Translations under genes and position numbers: made by a program
DNA from: Tubulanus polymorphus
Lineage: Eukaryota; Nemertea; Palaeonemertea; Tubulaniformes; Tubulanidae
DNA length: 64,000 bases
Assembly: GCF_964204645.1 (NCBI RefSeq)
Contig: NC_134028.1
Span: 3,880,501 to 3,944,500 of the forward strand
Direction of reading: 5' to 3'
In this document: in pieces, positions 32,468 to 56,081 of the stretch
How the letters are laid out: every line of letters starts with the position of its first letter
Position numbering within the stretch: position 1 is the stretch's first letter
The notes under the pieces: model-generated
Seen by the model: the letters and a program-made list of their open reading frames with translations, nothing else
Told to the model about the DNA's origin: nothing
Databases searched by the model: none

Positions 32468-34190
32468 GTTACACCCCTCTCTAATGCGATGAAAGCAAAC
32501 GTTGTCGTCTGCGAGAGTTGTTTTCCATCGTCTAGAATTACATCAACGACGACTACGATTATCGATTAATGAGAAAAAATCGGTCGATTGAAAAACAAAA
32601 ATGGACGACGCTTCTTCAGAAATGCTCGAGGACTTTCCGCGAATTGGCCTAAAACGGCGTAAAACTATCTAAAGTAATGACGGAAAAGATGAAAGAAATC
32701 CTGAAAAAAATACGCAGATCTCAGTGAAGTAACGCTCAATTAAATGCGCATCCACAAAACTGGTATTTTTGGAAGCATCGTGAATTATCGTGATGAACTA
32801 TAACGACAGTTCTCTTCGATTCATCTTCTTATTTTTAGGAAACTTCAAACGCTGTTGGCGTTGATTAATTATTCGTGAAATAATTAATGATGTCGAAAAT
32901 GAAAAGCTGTAGTAGTGCTGCGCGTATCACTTTGAAAGAAGTTGCGTTTACTCGTTAACCTCTGATTTCATTTTATGAATTTCTGCACGAGAGTTTTTAA
33001 GAGATAGTACAGTTACAAACCTATTAACGGGAAGTAGAACGAGTGCAGAACGAACATGTCGGTTAAAGGAGCGGTTATAAAGAAACCGAACAAATTTCGT
33101 ATTCAGCAAATGTGGAGACGTCTGATTGTGATAATGTAGTTGTCGCACGTCCGTCTTTATAGTCCGACACCAAACAGATAGATTGATCCTCGTCTATTTG
33201 ATGTTTCTTTGGCAAAAAACAACATCAACATATCCGTTAGCGTGAGCAAACACTGCATGAAAAAAAAACACCTCCGATTCCCCAAGATGAAACCGAATCC
33301 GCAAAAGGTATATATCTCAAAATATCGCCTAGAACGTGTATGATCTGTTTGTGAACCCGAAACTAAAATTCCTCATCGCCGTTTCGGTACGGGGTACCGT
33401 AACTAGCTACTGTTCTTTAGAATGTCGGTTAATATGAATCATCCGATATGTGTTAATGTGGAAATCATCTTTGCATCTTCTTTTTTCGGAGCTGATCAAA
33501 TGCTTTACGTATATCGAAAGATATAATCTTTTCTCTTTTTTTCGCCTCGAACTGTGGTTGGTCTAACACGCGAGAGGAGATCATCGTACGAATAAAACTA
33601 TTTCAGAAATTTTGTATTTTTTCGCACGCGTCAAAATAGGTTTTTTAAAATTAGTTTTCGCTCGATCCCTTATAAAACGTCTATTTTCGGACGTGACTGA
33701 TATTGAAGGCAACGATCAGTTTTTAATAACGTTAATGATGGACTCCGCATGTGAAAGACAAACAGCGATTGTATTTTGAATATTTGATCATATTGTGGTT
33801 GAAATATTCGCCCACTAGTGCGCCACACGATATTGCATTAGTAAACATTAACTATGGCGTTATTAATTGCATTATGCATTAAACGCTCTTCGTGAAAATA
33901 TCGTACACACGCGATATATTACATGATCCGATCGGTAATGGAATCCTTATTGGTAGAAAGATATGGATTATTACTAAAGGAACTAAAGGAATCATCGCTG
34001 CCAGCGTTTCATAGATAGCAATTACACCAAACCGAAAGACGTAAAGACGAATTGATATCCAATACACACACACACACGGGTGTCTGTCGCGTGTGTTCAT
34101 TTTGCTCCCGGGAATATGAATCCATTAAATCAAAAAGAAAAAAAATGCAGTCGAATTTAAAACGGCGCCGGCAAGCTGTCACGATGCAGC

Positions 34191-34200
34191 AATGATGATG

Positions 34201-34232
<32 letters not shown>

Positions 34233-34240
34233 GATGATGG
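34191..34240. repeat. (ATG)n microsatellite
   Basis: About 16 near-perfect ATG/GAT units with one GGT interruption. The opposite strand reads as His- or Ser-rich open frames, which are artefacts of the repeat. Confidence 0.9.
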
Positions 34241-34635
34241 CCCCGTACGAAATATTTGGACATAAAAAAACACAAGATGATGGCAATATGATTTTGCTGC
34301 CATTGAAAAGTGCAGAAATTGCGCAATTCGAGAATTCAAAAGCTCTCATTTGAAACCACGTACTTTCCAGCAATCTTTCTTGTTTCTATAAAGCCCTCGC
34401 GGCAGGAAGAATTTCAAAAATATATATTTCTATAAATGTATAGACTCATTGATTGTTCCTCTCCCTGGAAACCTTTAGTTAAAAAGCGACAGATTTAATC
34501 GTGGTTGGAGAAAGTGCTTGCCGAGATTTTCTAAGTTTTCTTGACGATAAGAATTCGAGGCATTTAACACCACAGCAAATGCCTCGAACCGAGTTATTTA
34601 GAAATTTGGAATTTTAAACCTGAATTTCGAGCATC

Positions 34636-34707
34636 GGTTCCATAGTGTAGTGGTTATCACGTCCGCTTTACACGCGGAAGGCCGCGGGTTCGAGCCCCGC
34701 TGGAACC
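34636..34707 (+). tRNA. tRNA-Val (anticodon UAC)
   Basis: 72 bp folding as a full cloverleaf. The 7-bp acceptor stem GGTTCCA/TGGAACC is perfect. A D-arm with TAGTGGTTATCA (A box) follows, then anticodon stem TCCGC/GCGGA with loop TTTACAC giving anticodon TAC (UAC in RNA), and T-arm GCGGGTTCGAGCCCCGC (B box). A TTTT run just downstream would serve as RNA polymerase III terminator. CCA is not encoded, as expected for a nuclear tRNA. Confidence 0.96.
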
Positions 34708-37700
34708 TTAATCCTTTTACTGAGAAATTGAACCTGATTCTTTTCTGCTTCCTACTCGACATTGAACCCTTCTAATACATAGAATTTTTATCAGCCATGA
34801 CTGTGTTTAACCATCAAAAGCCTTTGGTTAGGAGGTTGGTGATATACAACATATCAATATGTGTTGACATTTCAAGTTTTATTGAGTTTCAGTCATAATT
34901 TTAGTTACCACACAACCACACTGAAATTACTCATGCCATATCGTAAAATCAAAAGCTCCATTCGCGTCACGCGATTTCTCTTGCGAAGAAATCAATCCAG
35001 AGATCTCTTTGTCGGTCATTTCAAGTTGAACACGCGTTCATCATTTGCCGATGCATCATTACTGATAATGTGACGTGATTTGATTCGAGTAATGTGTTTC
35101 ACTATTTCAGCCCCTGTACGTATATAGCGCCACAATCTGCCACTGCCGTTTTATTTATCAATGCTAAATGTCTAGCGAAAAAATAGTTACGAGCGATGAT
35201 TAAATGGAGTTTTACACGTATATGTACGCTGACAGTAAGTCCCCCATCTCCAAGAGTGTCTTCAGACTTGAAATAAAGCACCCGCGACGTATAGTTTATT
35301 GTTGTAAAGGTTTATTGTGTCTGAAGCGGTGGATGTGGCACTCGTGGGCGGTTTTATGAGCTACTGCTCTTGAGAAGTCAGTCGTAACGAGGACATACTG
35401 AAGAAAACAAAGTATTATTTACTATGTCATTATCATGTGAAATTGGAGTGTCTCGTTAATATGCTTATGATTGAAGTCACGATGCGGTGCACTTGACCGC
35501 CGATACTAGAGTTGATAATTGCATGAAGCGTCAACATATCCACCCTGATAAATTCAGTGGCTCGTCAATATCAAAACGAAAACGCAACTAAAATCCGTGA
35601 CGCTAAGTTTGAAAATCACGCGTGGTCCAGGAAAATTGGAAGGCTGAGTCCATAAGAAAATGAAGGCCAATCTTCGCATATAGCAGCCATGCCGTTGGAA
35701 GAAAGCATCCGATAAGATGCACTTTCCTCGACGTCGTGCCTCGCAATTTTGCTGGCCATTTGAGTATAATCGTGGACTCTTACGAAATTCATTTTAGATT
35801 CAATGGATCAAAATACAGCAGATATTAATGTTGAATATGTCGATGATGATATATTTCGATGTTAACGAGCCACAGAATCCAACAACAGGGAATATCAACT
35901 GCATAAAGTGGCAATTTATTACTTTGGCTCTTAGTTATATATCACAGGATCTTCAAAATGGTCAGCGCTTTCAATCATCTAGAAAAAAGTCGAAGTGCGC
36001 TCCTTGATGGTGTTGCGCTTATGGGAATGCACTCATGTAATGTAATCGCTTATCGAAATACCATCTATAAAAGAGTTACAATACCGAGGAATGTAAATTT
36101 ATGAAGAAGCCGCTAAAAGATCCGAGTCGCTCTCATCCTAAGCGCTCGAACATAAATTTCCAACAGCTTTTTTCTCCACCTCCTTTTGCATATGAAAAAT
36201 TTGCGATATAATAAATGTCTAAGACGCGGCAGTTGGAGGAAATTCCCACGATATTTGATCAATATGCAGTTACATTACATTAGAATCTTCTGTCCCAGCG
36301 TATTGCTAATAATTCAAAGGCAATATTCAGCGATCGTATGTACACAGGCTACGTATTCTCTGAAGTATGAAACAAGCATTATCAAAACAAATTATTGCGT
36401 GGATCATAATGTTGTCTAGAATTTTGTGTCCCGAAGCAAGTTAAGTTATCATTGATGAAAATTACATTTTGAAGGGCGATGTATACGTTAAGTTTCATCA
36501 TACAAATAACATTTCGATCGAAACTACGTGAAGGCTTTACGCATATCATCAATATAATCATCTCGCAGACTCTTGTTTCTATGTAAAATCGTCGTTATCA
36601 TGTTTGCTGTTATTGTTTACGCGTAGTTGACTTCGGATATGCTTGTAAAATGTGCTGTAAACAACAACATTGGCAACGTTACTTTCCGACTAACATCTAT
36701 TACGAAATGGCTTCACGAATTTTTAATTAAAAAGCTATAACCGTGACACCCACAAAACTTTTGCTATGAATCACGCTATAAGGTGAATTGAAGATCTGTT
36801 TTAGTCACTGATCCCCTTAGGTCAGTGTGGGTAGGACAACCGCCGCGGAGGATAGACATTTGCAGATCGGATTCTCGCAAGGGTCGGCCGCCTAAATGAT
36901 GTGGAGGTCCGATACCTCACACGCTCTATGTTTCTCTCATTTCATCAACGTATTAATGAAATAGGCGCCCAGACAATAATACAAGTTAAACTTTCATATT
37001 TGTTGCTATAAATTTACCTGTTTCAATCTCTAGGTTATGCATGAAATACAGAACGTGGAAGCGAAATACTAAATAAAACATCAGATTTAAGAAACATGTT
37101 TTGCACTATCTCTAAAAACAAGCTTTGATAAGCATATTACACATACAATATGCCTGTAATTTTAAACAGCATCCGAATTATATAGTTCCCACCTGCTTTG
37201 ATAAATGATATGGAGTTCTTCGAATGGGGACTAAAGAGACAAGCGGAGACTCCTTTCCATTAATGTATATTTGTGCATATTCGTCTGGATGAACATGGGG
37301 CCTGGTGCGAGACATTGCCCTTTCGCATACTTATAGGTTACATGAGTTACACGTTATCTTTTTCGTCGATGTGACAAGGGTAAATATGGTAAGAGTATCG
37401 ATGCGCCGATGCGACACGATGTCATTCATTTCCGAGCTCGATTTCCACACACTAAGAGCGGTTTAATCACCGGATATTACATTTCCGGGTTGCTCCGGTT
37501 ATCTGGTGACCGGTCGAAAATCATCGTTCCCGCAATGTATGTAATGTCGCGGGAAAATTTTAATGCAAAATCTGTTCCTTCTGAGACAGCAATTTTATAT
37601 CATACATTATACTATCTTTTTTTTCATTCCCGCGTGCCACAACCGTTAAGCCTCGCAGGTCTGCGCACCGGGAAAATTGAAAATGATTAACGAGAAATAA

Positions 37701-39960
37701 GCTATCATCTCTAGCTGTCATAATGATCAATGAAATAAAAAAATATGTGCAAATAAAGTATCTTCCTACCTTGTGGGCGAATCTGTGCAGTAATTTTGCA
37801 GATTGATGGATTTTTTTCTGGTTGTGATAGTAGTTGCTGATGGCTGCTTGTTCGGTAATGCGGCATTGTATTCACCGTTGCTATGGCTCTACATCATCTG
37901 AAGATGTTAGCGGCGGTGGCTGTGCAGTGAGTCGTGCACTACTCTCCACTCGCATTACCGGTACGGAATGCGCGCTGTTGCATCTCGAGAGATTGAAGCA
38001 AAGAGAATTGGAAATCAGAGCAAGTTCGTTTATATTATCCCCGGTATCCGCGGCGTCGAGCGAGAATGGCGACGTAATGAAATAAAGTTATGGCAAAATC
38101 ACGCCGTCGACCCGCGCGGTGCCGGGTCCCCGCTATACGCAGCAACGTGTTTGCTAATGTAATAAAATGCGTTCATAACAAACTCCACCGTTCTCCAGCA
38201 CCTTAATAATGTTCGCACTCCGAACAAAGTTTATTCTGCTTATTGCTAGACTTTTTCCAAAAAAAAAGATACAAGTGTTGATGATAAAAAGGCAGTATCC
38301 CTCGCCTTCATGTGCGGCTGCAAATTCCACCTTCTTTCCCCGAGTGCGTCACGGGAGAATAATTGTAAACTGTTCCACGGTGGCCGAATGACCAGCAATT
38401 TGCAGATAATTCCTGGACTCAATACCGCTGTGAATAGCCAGCTAAGTGCGCGTACTGGCTTCAATTTGCTGATTTCATACGTCCAGCATTCGCCTGGCTA
38501 ATAGACCATCATCGCTCAGAGATAAATTCCATAGCGAGCCGAAACCTTGAATATAGTTAAGTCTAGGAATGTGTACAGCGCGTCGATTCACTTTTGATTT
38601 AACAAGAGTTAAAAAGACAAACGATTACTTTTGTGTCCATCAAGTCGTTTGATCAACTATCGTTTATACGCGTTTCACGTAGGGTGAAATATCCCAGCCG
38701 ATATATCATTTTTCTACATTAAATCACTTGCTCACGGTAAATCACGATCATTTCACTCCATGCTTACGTATCACACGCACTGGTGCAATGCAATATGTAC
38801 AGCAACATCGCTGCCATAAACCATGGCGTGAGTCGGTGGCAATATTCAATAAAGTCGCAGCCTATCGATCCGTGAATTACCTACCAGTTTTTCAATAAAG
38901 CTCCATCGTTTAAGCAGCCTCCTCCTGCATCTCCATCTTTCTGCCGTGATGGGAAAAAATTGCATCTCGCGAAGAGCAAGATGATCCATCAATTAGGAAT
39001 CAGATTCTCTGTGATTAGTCAACCTGAGTGGATTGTCCCTAGTGCGGATTTTTTTATCGCTAATGCAGATTCACGAAGATCTGAAGCTGATGCGGATGAA
39101 AAACAACAGTATCTAATTTTTGAAGCTCAATGTATAATTTCCCTCAGGAGCCAACGGCGCATGAGGACGTGTATATAATTTTGACAGGTAATTAATACCG
39201 CCAGAAATGATAAGGATTTAGTACCTAATGGTTCATAATAGGGATTTAGTACCCATTAGTGGTGAACATTCCTGGAGATGTCTAGATATGTATTTCTATT
39301 TGGTTGAGTTCCAGCGGAGCTTTGATAGAATTCAAGCGAAGTAATTAAATCATGATAAGTGCGCGGACAAAACTGTCCGAGACAGAGGCATATCGATAAT
39401 AACGTGTGTGTTTATCCGAATTACTACGAGTAGTTAGGAAATGTCACTTCAGGACCTCAATGAGTGAGGGGAGGAGGGGAGGGGAGGAATTTCTTAAGAT
39501 TTTGTTCTTAAGAAAAATATCTTAAGAAAAAAATCTTAAGAAATTCCTCCCCCTCCCCTCCTCCCCCTAATCTATGGGCAGAATTTCAGAATTTTTGAAC
39601 GCACGTTATATCTGTCGGGTTTACTCGGGATATAGGCGCAATGGAGCCTGTGCGTAACCTGGCCGTAGTATAGTGGAACAACGAACTAGTTGTTTCAACG
39701 ACCTCCGACACAACCAATTATCAGTTATTACAAACCTAGAATTTCGTCCCAAATAAGATGATTCTGATAATTTCACACTGGATTTAACGAACTATCGGTT
39801 ATAACCGATTATCGTTGTAAGGTGGTTCTAATGACAGGCCGAGCTGCGTGCGCTCACCAGCATGAGCGTCGAGGATCGTGGATGAAAGATGGTCTTCTGA
39901 AGAAATGTGTTCAACCGAACGACTACGGGAAGGCAATAAACATTGAAATCATCAAACAAG
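34708..39960. other. Gene-poor region right of the tRNA
   Basis: No convincing gene. A weak tRNA-like (SINE head-like) stretch lies at about 36820-36900, and a G-rich foldback element at 39468-39566. Open frames around 37400-38500 and 38960 lack motifs. Confidence 0.5.
39468..39566. repeat. G-rich foldback element
   Basis: Nearly perfect inverted arms of about 35 bp separated by about 26 bp. The left arm is GGGGAGGAGGGGAGGGGAGG followed by AATTTCTTAAGA; the right arm is its complement with one extra base. The loop repeats CTTAAGAAAAA. The G-rich strand could form a quadruplex. Confidence 0.85.
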
Positions 39961-40648
39961 TCAAACACAAATATTAAGTAGTTTCACGCAGTATTTTTTA
40001 TTGAACTCTGGTAAAGACAATACGACAGGTCAGTTATTACACACTCTGTTAGCCAAGTTAACATTGAGAAGTAAAAAAAGTTCATCGTTACGAGAGAGAT
40101 CGAGAGATAGAAGAGATCAAAACGCATTTCATCACTTACAAACACATGCGACGCATACATTCATATGTATCTCCACTCCGGTGGCAAAGGTTGGACGTGA
40201 AATGTCTTTTCGTAGAGCTACTGGAAGCTATTTCGAGTCAGATGGTAGAGCCCAGAAATCGTGCTTTGTCTACACCCTCAGGGGTTCGACGTTGTAGAAG
40301 TTAGTGGTTGCGTAGTTATAGCTAGGATCCTCCAATCTCCAATATCTCAGCACCAGGTAATTACCTTTTTCATATGTAGTTAGAGGGATATTGGATGATC
40401 AAAGCTTTCAATACACGCGACGAGTCTCTGCTAGGTAAATCACCTAACATCACTATATTTTTAGTTAAAATGATTATTAACTATTGGTCCGAAGCGCCCA
40501 GAGACGATATACTGCTTAATACTTATTAAAGAAAACAGTTAAATTAAATCGGATTATAAATGAATTCCTTCATTTCAAATGATCTGGTCAGTGGCGCTCT
40601 GGTCAGTGAATTCTGATAAGGTTGAATTTTGCTACAATATTTTTCATG

Positions 40649-51218
<10,570 letters not shown>

Positions 51219-51928
51219 CTTGAAACGCTAATTCAATAGTAGAGACGAAATCTATCACAAACTTTCCCCGTTTGACTCGGCGTTGTAAGTGCCTGTCACG
51301 TTTGACGTTGGCAAGTTGCCACGGCACTAAAAACTACACATCATACTCATTATTGCCGCTTTTATTTATGCAAAATCATTCATGATTCTTAATTCTAATC
51401 TCCTCATATAATTCTAATCCTTCAACATGTCCAACCCACACACAGTCACCGGCATACTGAAAGTGAAATAGAGGAAACGATCAGTGATACGTCAGTCAGA
51501 TCCAATAAGATACAAATCGAAAGGAAATCGACAATCAATTTAATTTGAGAAAATCCACCTTCTTCAGAACCGCTTTAAAATCAGCAGGGCCCCGATTCAG
51601 GATAATTCGTCTTTTTGATTATCTCGGAATTCGAGCCACGAGCTCCGATATCACTCGGTTCGAACAGAACTGGAAATTTAGAGAATTTAGAATGACAGCT
51701 CGAACGAACGAAAAAAACACTTCCGGGTAGTAGGGGATATTTCTTGAGGCGCAGAGCCGGGTGAATTTGAATTGAATTGGTAAAATGCGGATATCGAACT
51801 GGGACTGGAATATGCTCACCAGGTGGTGCCACTGACGAAGTGGAGCGAGTCGGCAAAAATCATTTCTAGAACTTTTGCGGCCTACTCTTCGTTTTTCGAC
51901 GCCTAAAGCATCAATAAAACGCGAAAAC
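51219..51928. promoter_or_regulatory. Bidirectional promoter region SEC14L1/PSMD12
   Basis: 710 bp separate two divergent start codons. An ETS-type ACTTCCGG lies at about 51720, typical of housekeeping promoters. A possible repeat end (CAGGGCCCCGATTCA, also seen near 30025) lies at about 51586. No TATA box is evident near PSMD12. Confidence 0.5.
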
Positions 51929-54900
51929 ATGTCTAATAATGACGGTCGTTTGCAGAAGATGGAAGTGGATTACAGTTCAACTGTAGATACTAAGATTCCT
52001 GAGTGCGAACAAATAGCTAAAGTAAGTCCAAAAAGCAGTAAAAAAGTAAAGACTAAAACTTGACACAAAAAAACTTCTTGAGCCAAGTTGAGGATTATTG
52101 GAATCCTCTTTTGCCTTCTTGTTTGTTTTGTTTGTCGTTTGGATCTTGGTTTCCCAAGATTAACCCAACCCTTGGATTATTCATGAAAAAGGGGCATTTT
52201 TTGAAGTATTGCCCACACTCTGTGTATGTACTGGTTAGTTACTGGTAGTAGCCAGCAGCAGTACTTGCTTGCCTAGCCTGAAAGTGAATGCAACAGCAAC
52301 AAGCCTTATTGTATCCCACTGACCTATTGAGGCTGTTTTTTGTTTTCCAGCTTGGTTGGTTATAATATCCCAACATTCTCGCCTTTTTAAAAGTTTTTAA
52401 TTGGTCGGCCTGGATTTGTGGTGAATATTTTTGTAGTTTTAAACCAATTTCGTTGAATTATCAATTTTCAGGATGGCAGATTGAACGAAGCTTTGGAAAT
52501 TTTGTTATCGCTAGAAAAACAAACGAGAACAGTAAGTGATTCAGATTCGATGAATCATATAATTAGATATCTCAGGAATCCGAATGAATCGCAGCGTTAA
52601 AGATTTATTTGAATTACAGGCAGCTGATTTCCATTCGACGAGCAGAATTTTAGTGACGGTTGTGAAATTATGTTTCGAATACAAGGATTGGGATTTACTG
52701 AACGAAAATATAGTGTTACTCAGCAAGAGACGAGGTCAACTGAAACAGGTGTGTTATACAGAGGCTTAGTCGAACTCGCTTAATTCAGAGCCCAATTTTG
52801 ATAACTTATCACATACCAAATTTGATGTTCAATAAAGCAAAGCATGCACCCGCGCTGAAATGCACCAATTCTTATTTACAAGTCATTCAAAGTCCGCCCT
52901 GGATCTGCCCCTGTTATTTGGATTTTTCAGTGCAGGTATTCACTTACTTTTGCATAAAATGTATGATCCATTCAACTAGGAGTTATTAAACTATTATCTT
53001 CATAAATTCGGATTTTTCTTAATTTGGAGACATCCGGCCAGTGTCCTTAGTCATCTGAATAATGCGAGTACTACTGTAGAAAAATTCTCTTAACTTCAAT
53101 CAGTGATCAGCATAGTTCACTTAATCTCTATGATTGATCTTTTCAGGCAGTCACAAAAATGGTCCAAGAAGCTTGTACGTACGTGGATCAAACTCCGAGT
53201 AAAGAGATCAAATTGAAACTGATCGATACGCTTAGAACAGTAACTGCTGGAAAGGTATGTCACGTGTTATCTGACGGTGACAGTAAGAACGTGTTTCAGC
53301 ATACCTGACAACAACTAATATTTGAGAGTAGTTTCTGCTTTTAAGAAGCTCAACCACTTCCAAAAATGACAAAATACTCTTAAAATCGGGATAATTACTT
53401 GTTCATTTTCAATTAAATGACTGTTTTTGATGTAAAATTACTCTAATTTGTGGTGAAAACTACTAGAGTTAGTCTTGTTCGTTTCAGTAATGTCTAAGTT
53501 TTTACGTTTTCTCTTAGATTTACGTGGAAATTGAACGCGCCAGACTCACGAGAACGTTGGCTAAAATTCGTGAAGATGATAATAATATCGCGGAAGCAGC
53601 GAGCATTTTACAAGAACTGCAGGTATAGGATCACAGTTTACCTACTTTTATTTGAACGGGGTACTTTTATTTGAACAGGGTTTCCTTGAACAGGGTAGCC
53701 ACTGACCTGGAAAACTCAGGGAATTTGGATAATGCTATTGAGCACGTGTTTTCTGTTCATAACATTGAATACTGATGAAATTGGCAGAAAGTGGCGCCAC
53801 CCTCTTAAATACTGTGACTTTACTGAGCATTTTTCCAAAATGATTTATGAAACTGGATATTTCAAACGTTGCCAAATATCCTTTCTATAACGTATCGTTT
53901 TATTTCAGGTTGAAACGTTCGGTTCGATGGAGAAACGTGAAAAGGTCGAGTTTATCTTGGAGCAAATGCGATTGTGCCTCGCGAAGAAAGATTACATACG
54001 CACGCAAATCATCAGCAAGAAAATAAGCACAAAATTCTTCGATGAAGAAGGCAGTGAGGTGAATACCATTTCCTATCTTCAATGTTCGCCAATCAAAACA
54101 GTAAAAAGTCTATAGTGAACTGCGATCACTTAGGGAGTTGTTTACTTTATAGAAGTTTATTTACTGTATCGCATAGTAGCTTCACCACGCAAAGCATAAC
54201 ACCGGTAGCTGATTTACGCGATAAAGCTACTATTCCCTAGAAGCGAAAAGTCGTGATTTCTTATAAAATCAGTTAACCAACCAGTACTACGTGTATTCGA
54301 TATTTACTACATTTCGCCATCGTTTCACTTTCGACAGGATCTGAAATTGAAATTTTATCAATTGATGATTGAACTGGACGCGCACGAAGGATCTTACCTG
54401 GCCATCTGTAAACATTACCGAGCTGTATACGACACTAAAAAGATCAAAGAAGAACAGGACAAACGACAAGAGGTGATTAATTTCGGCGCGCGCGGTTATC
54501 TCCGGTTCCTGTAGAATGTTCAGAAATCATCGATTGTTTTTGATCTCTATTTTAAGGCGTTGAAATGCGTAGTTATTTACTCGATTTTATCGCCGTATGA
54601 TAACGAACAGTCAGATCTGACTCATCGCATCAGAGAAGATCGAACCCTTGAAGAACTTTCACTGTACAAGTAAGTTTTCTGGAAGAATAGAATAACTTGA
54701 TAAAAGATCTGGGAAATTCGATTACAATTGAACTCGCTTAAATCGACACCATTTTTTAGTGCTAATTTGTTTTTCAATTTCAATTTACTAAAGTGTAAGT
54801 CGTTTGAATAAGTCATCGACATGAAAGTCGTCTTAAAGAAGTGAATTAACTGTTCAGGATTCTTACAGATCAGGGTCCAGTTCCACAGTTCGGAGTTAAA

Positions 54901-56081
54901 ATTTGACCCTGAGTTAACTCATTGGAAATGAACTAATTTTAACTCAAGAGTTAACTCTTACTCACAACTGTGGAACTGGGTCCAGGGAATTACAGAATTA
55001 TTTTTCCTTACAGGGAATATCGACTCATGAAAATCAGGCAAAAGTCCTGAATGTGATAAGTAGCTTAATCGAAATAATGCAATTAATTTTTCTTCAGGGA
55101 TTTATTGGAAAAGTTTTCCACATCTGAAGTGATGCGCTGGAAAGATATTTGCATGCAGTTCGAAGCTGAATTGAAGTTTGGTTCACCGAACAGTCCGGCT
55201 ACTGGAATCTTCAATACTAGCACCGACGAAGGCAAGAAACGATGGGACGACTTAAAAATTCGAGTCGTCGAACATGTAAGCTTAATCCGTTATAGAAAAA
55301 AATATGCGAGGAATTTAAGATCAAAATTGTGAGATACTTTTGGAATCTTTTGTTTTCAGAACATTCGAGTAATGGCGAAGTACTACACTAGGATACATAT
55401 GAAACGTATGGCTGAGTTGTTGGATCTTACAGTAGCCGTAAGTGTTCTTGCTCTGTCCTCATTTGCTCCTGGAAAAAGTTGATATAGAGATCCTTCATTG
55501 AGAATGAAAAATGAAATAAAGCCCAAGTACTAGAACGATAACCACACTGAAACGTGGTGAACGGATAATAAGATAAAAACCCACTATCTACAGGTTACAA
55601 GAATTTAAAAACAAATTCTTTTAATCTGTAGATGGTGGGTTTTTATCTTAATAGCCCAAGTACTAGTTGCTCAAAAATTGGTTCGACTTACATAGTGACA
55701 ATTGAAACTTCGTTGTTATTGTCGTATTATCTTTATTCAACTTGCCCCCAAAATGTTTCCGTGAGTTGATAATTTATTCGACATTTCGACTATATCCTAA
55801 TTAACATCTTCAGCATTTTACAGCTTCTTGTTCGTGTTATATATGAAAATGCTATTTACGAAATGTTTCAGGAAGCGGAAGAATTCCTATCAAATCTCGT
55901 AGTGAACAAGACCGTGCAGGCAAAGATCAATAGATTGGACGGCATTGTGAACTTTGCTCAACCGAAAGATCCGAACGATTTATTGAATGACTGGTCGCAC
56001 AATATAAACACATTGATGAACTTAGTCAATAAAACTACACATCTGATCACTAAAGAAGAGATGATCCATAAATTACAATAA
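51929..56081 (+). CDS. PSMD12: 26S proteasome non-ATPase regulatory subunit 12 (Rpn5)
   Basis: Complete: exons 51929-52021, 52472-52531, 52620-52748, 53147-53254, 53518-53622, 53909-54058, 54338-54472, 54557-54669, 55098-55275, 55360-55437 and 55872-56081. All junctions are in phase, giving 452 aa, nearly the family length. Diagnostic stretches include [74 protein letters not shown] and the PCI-domain end [17 protein letters not shown] ... [13 protein letters not shown]. The chosen ATG is internal to a longer open frame but matches the conserved start. Rpn5 is a PCI scaffold of the proteasome lid. Poly(A) signals (AATAAA) follow from about 56200. Confidence 0.97.
53330..53480. repeat. Dispersed intron repeat, copy 1
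   Basis: Shares about 150 bp of moderate similarity with about 60700-60860 in a TMC intron, including GAGTAGTT..., TTCAATTAAA-ACT, AAATTACTCT and GTGGTGAAA-like words. Not otherwise recognised. Confidence 0.5.
54857..55045. mobile_element. Nested MITEs in a PSMD12 intron
   Basis: A GGACCCAGTTCCACAGTT-type element (54873-54984) sits inside another repeat. The left flank is TTCTTACAGATCAGG and the right flank GGAATTACAGAATTATTTTT. Rejoined, the flanks match the repeat at 61308-61536, so the inner element inserted into an existing copy of the outer family. Confidence 0.7.
55520..55666. repeat. Palindrome flanked by 14-bp direct repeats
   Basis: AGCCCAAGTACTAG occurs at 55520-55533 and 55653-55666. 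Between them, 55569-55650 is a strong inverted repeat with arms of about 30 bp starting TAAGATAAAAACCCAC, and a short GAATTT/AAATTC centre. Located in the last PSMD12 intron. Confidence 0.8.

Larger units (their letters stand above)
27032..34635. other. Gene-poor region with regulatory-like motifs
   Basis: No convincing coding gene. Holds an (AT)n run (28751-28775), a pre-miRNA-like hairpin (29784-29848), a MITE (30539-30674), a CRE-type cluster (31848-32148), a tandem E-box (32449-32467) and a long CAT/ATG repeat (34191-34240). Confidence 0.5.

Noticed and set aside
34009-34373. His-, Ser- and Ile-rich frames on the minus strand
   Set aside because: Produced by the ATG trinucleotide microsatellite.
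36820-36920. Possible tRNA-derived SINE (A/B-box-like words)
   Set aside because: B box is too degenerate and no tail or second copy was seen.
40001-40297. 98-aa frame near the SEC14L1 poly(A) site
   Set aside because: Starts at TTG, low complexity, lies in the probable 3' UTR on the opposite strand.
51840-51870. Possible proteasome control element (CGGCAAA) upstream of PSMD12
   Set aside because: Only a partial match to the yeast Rpn4 site, which is not expected to act in animals.
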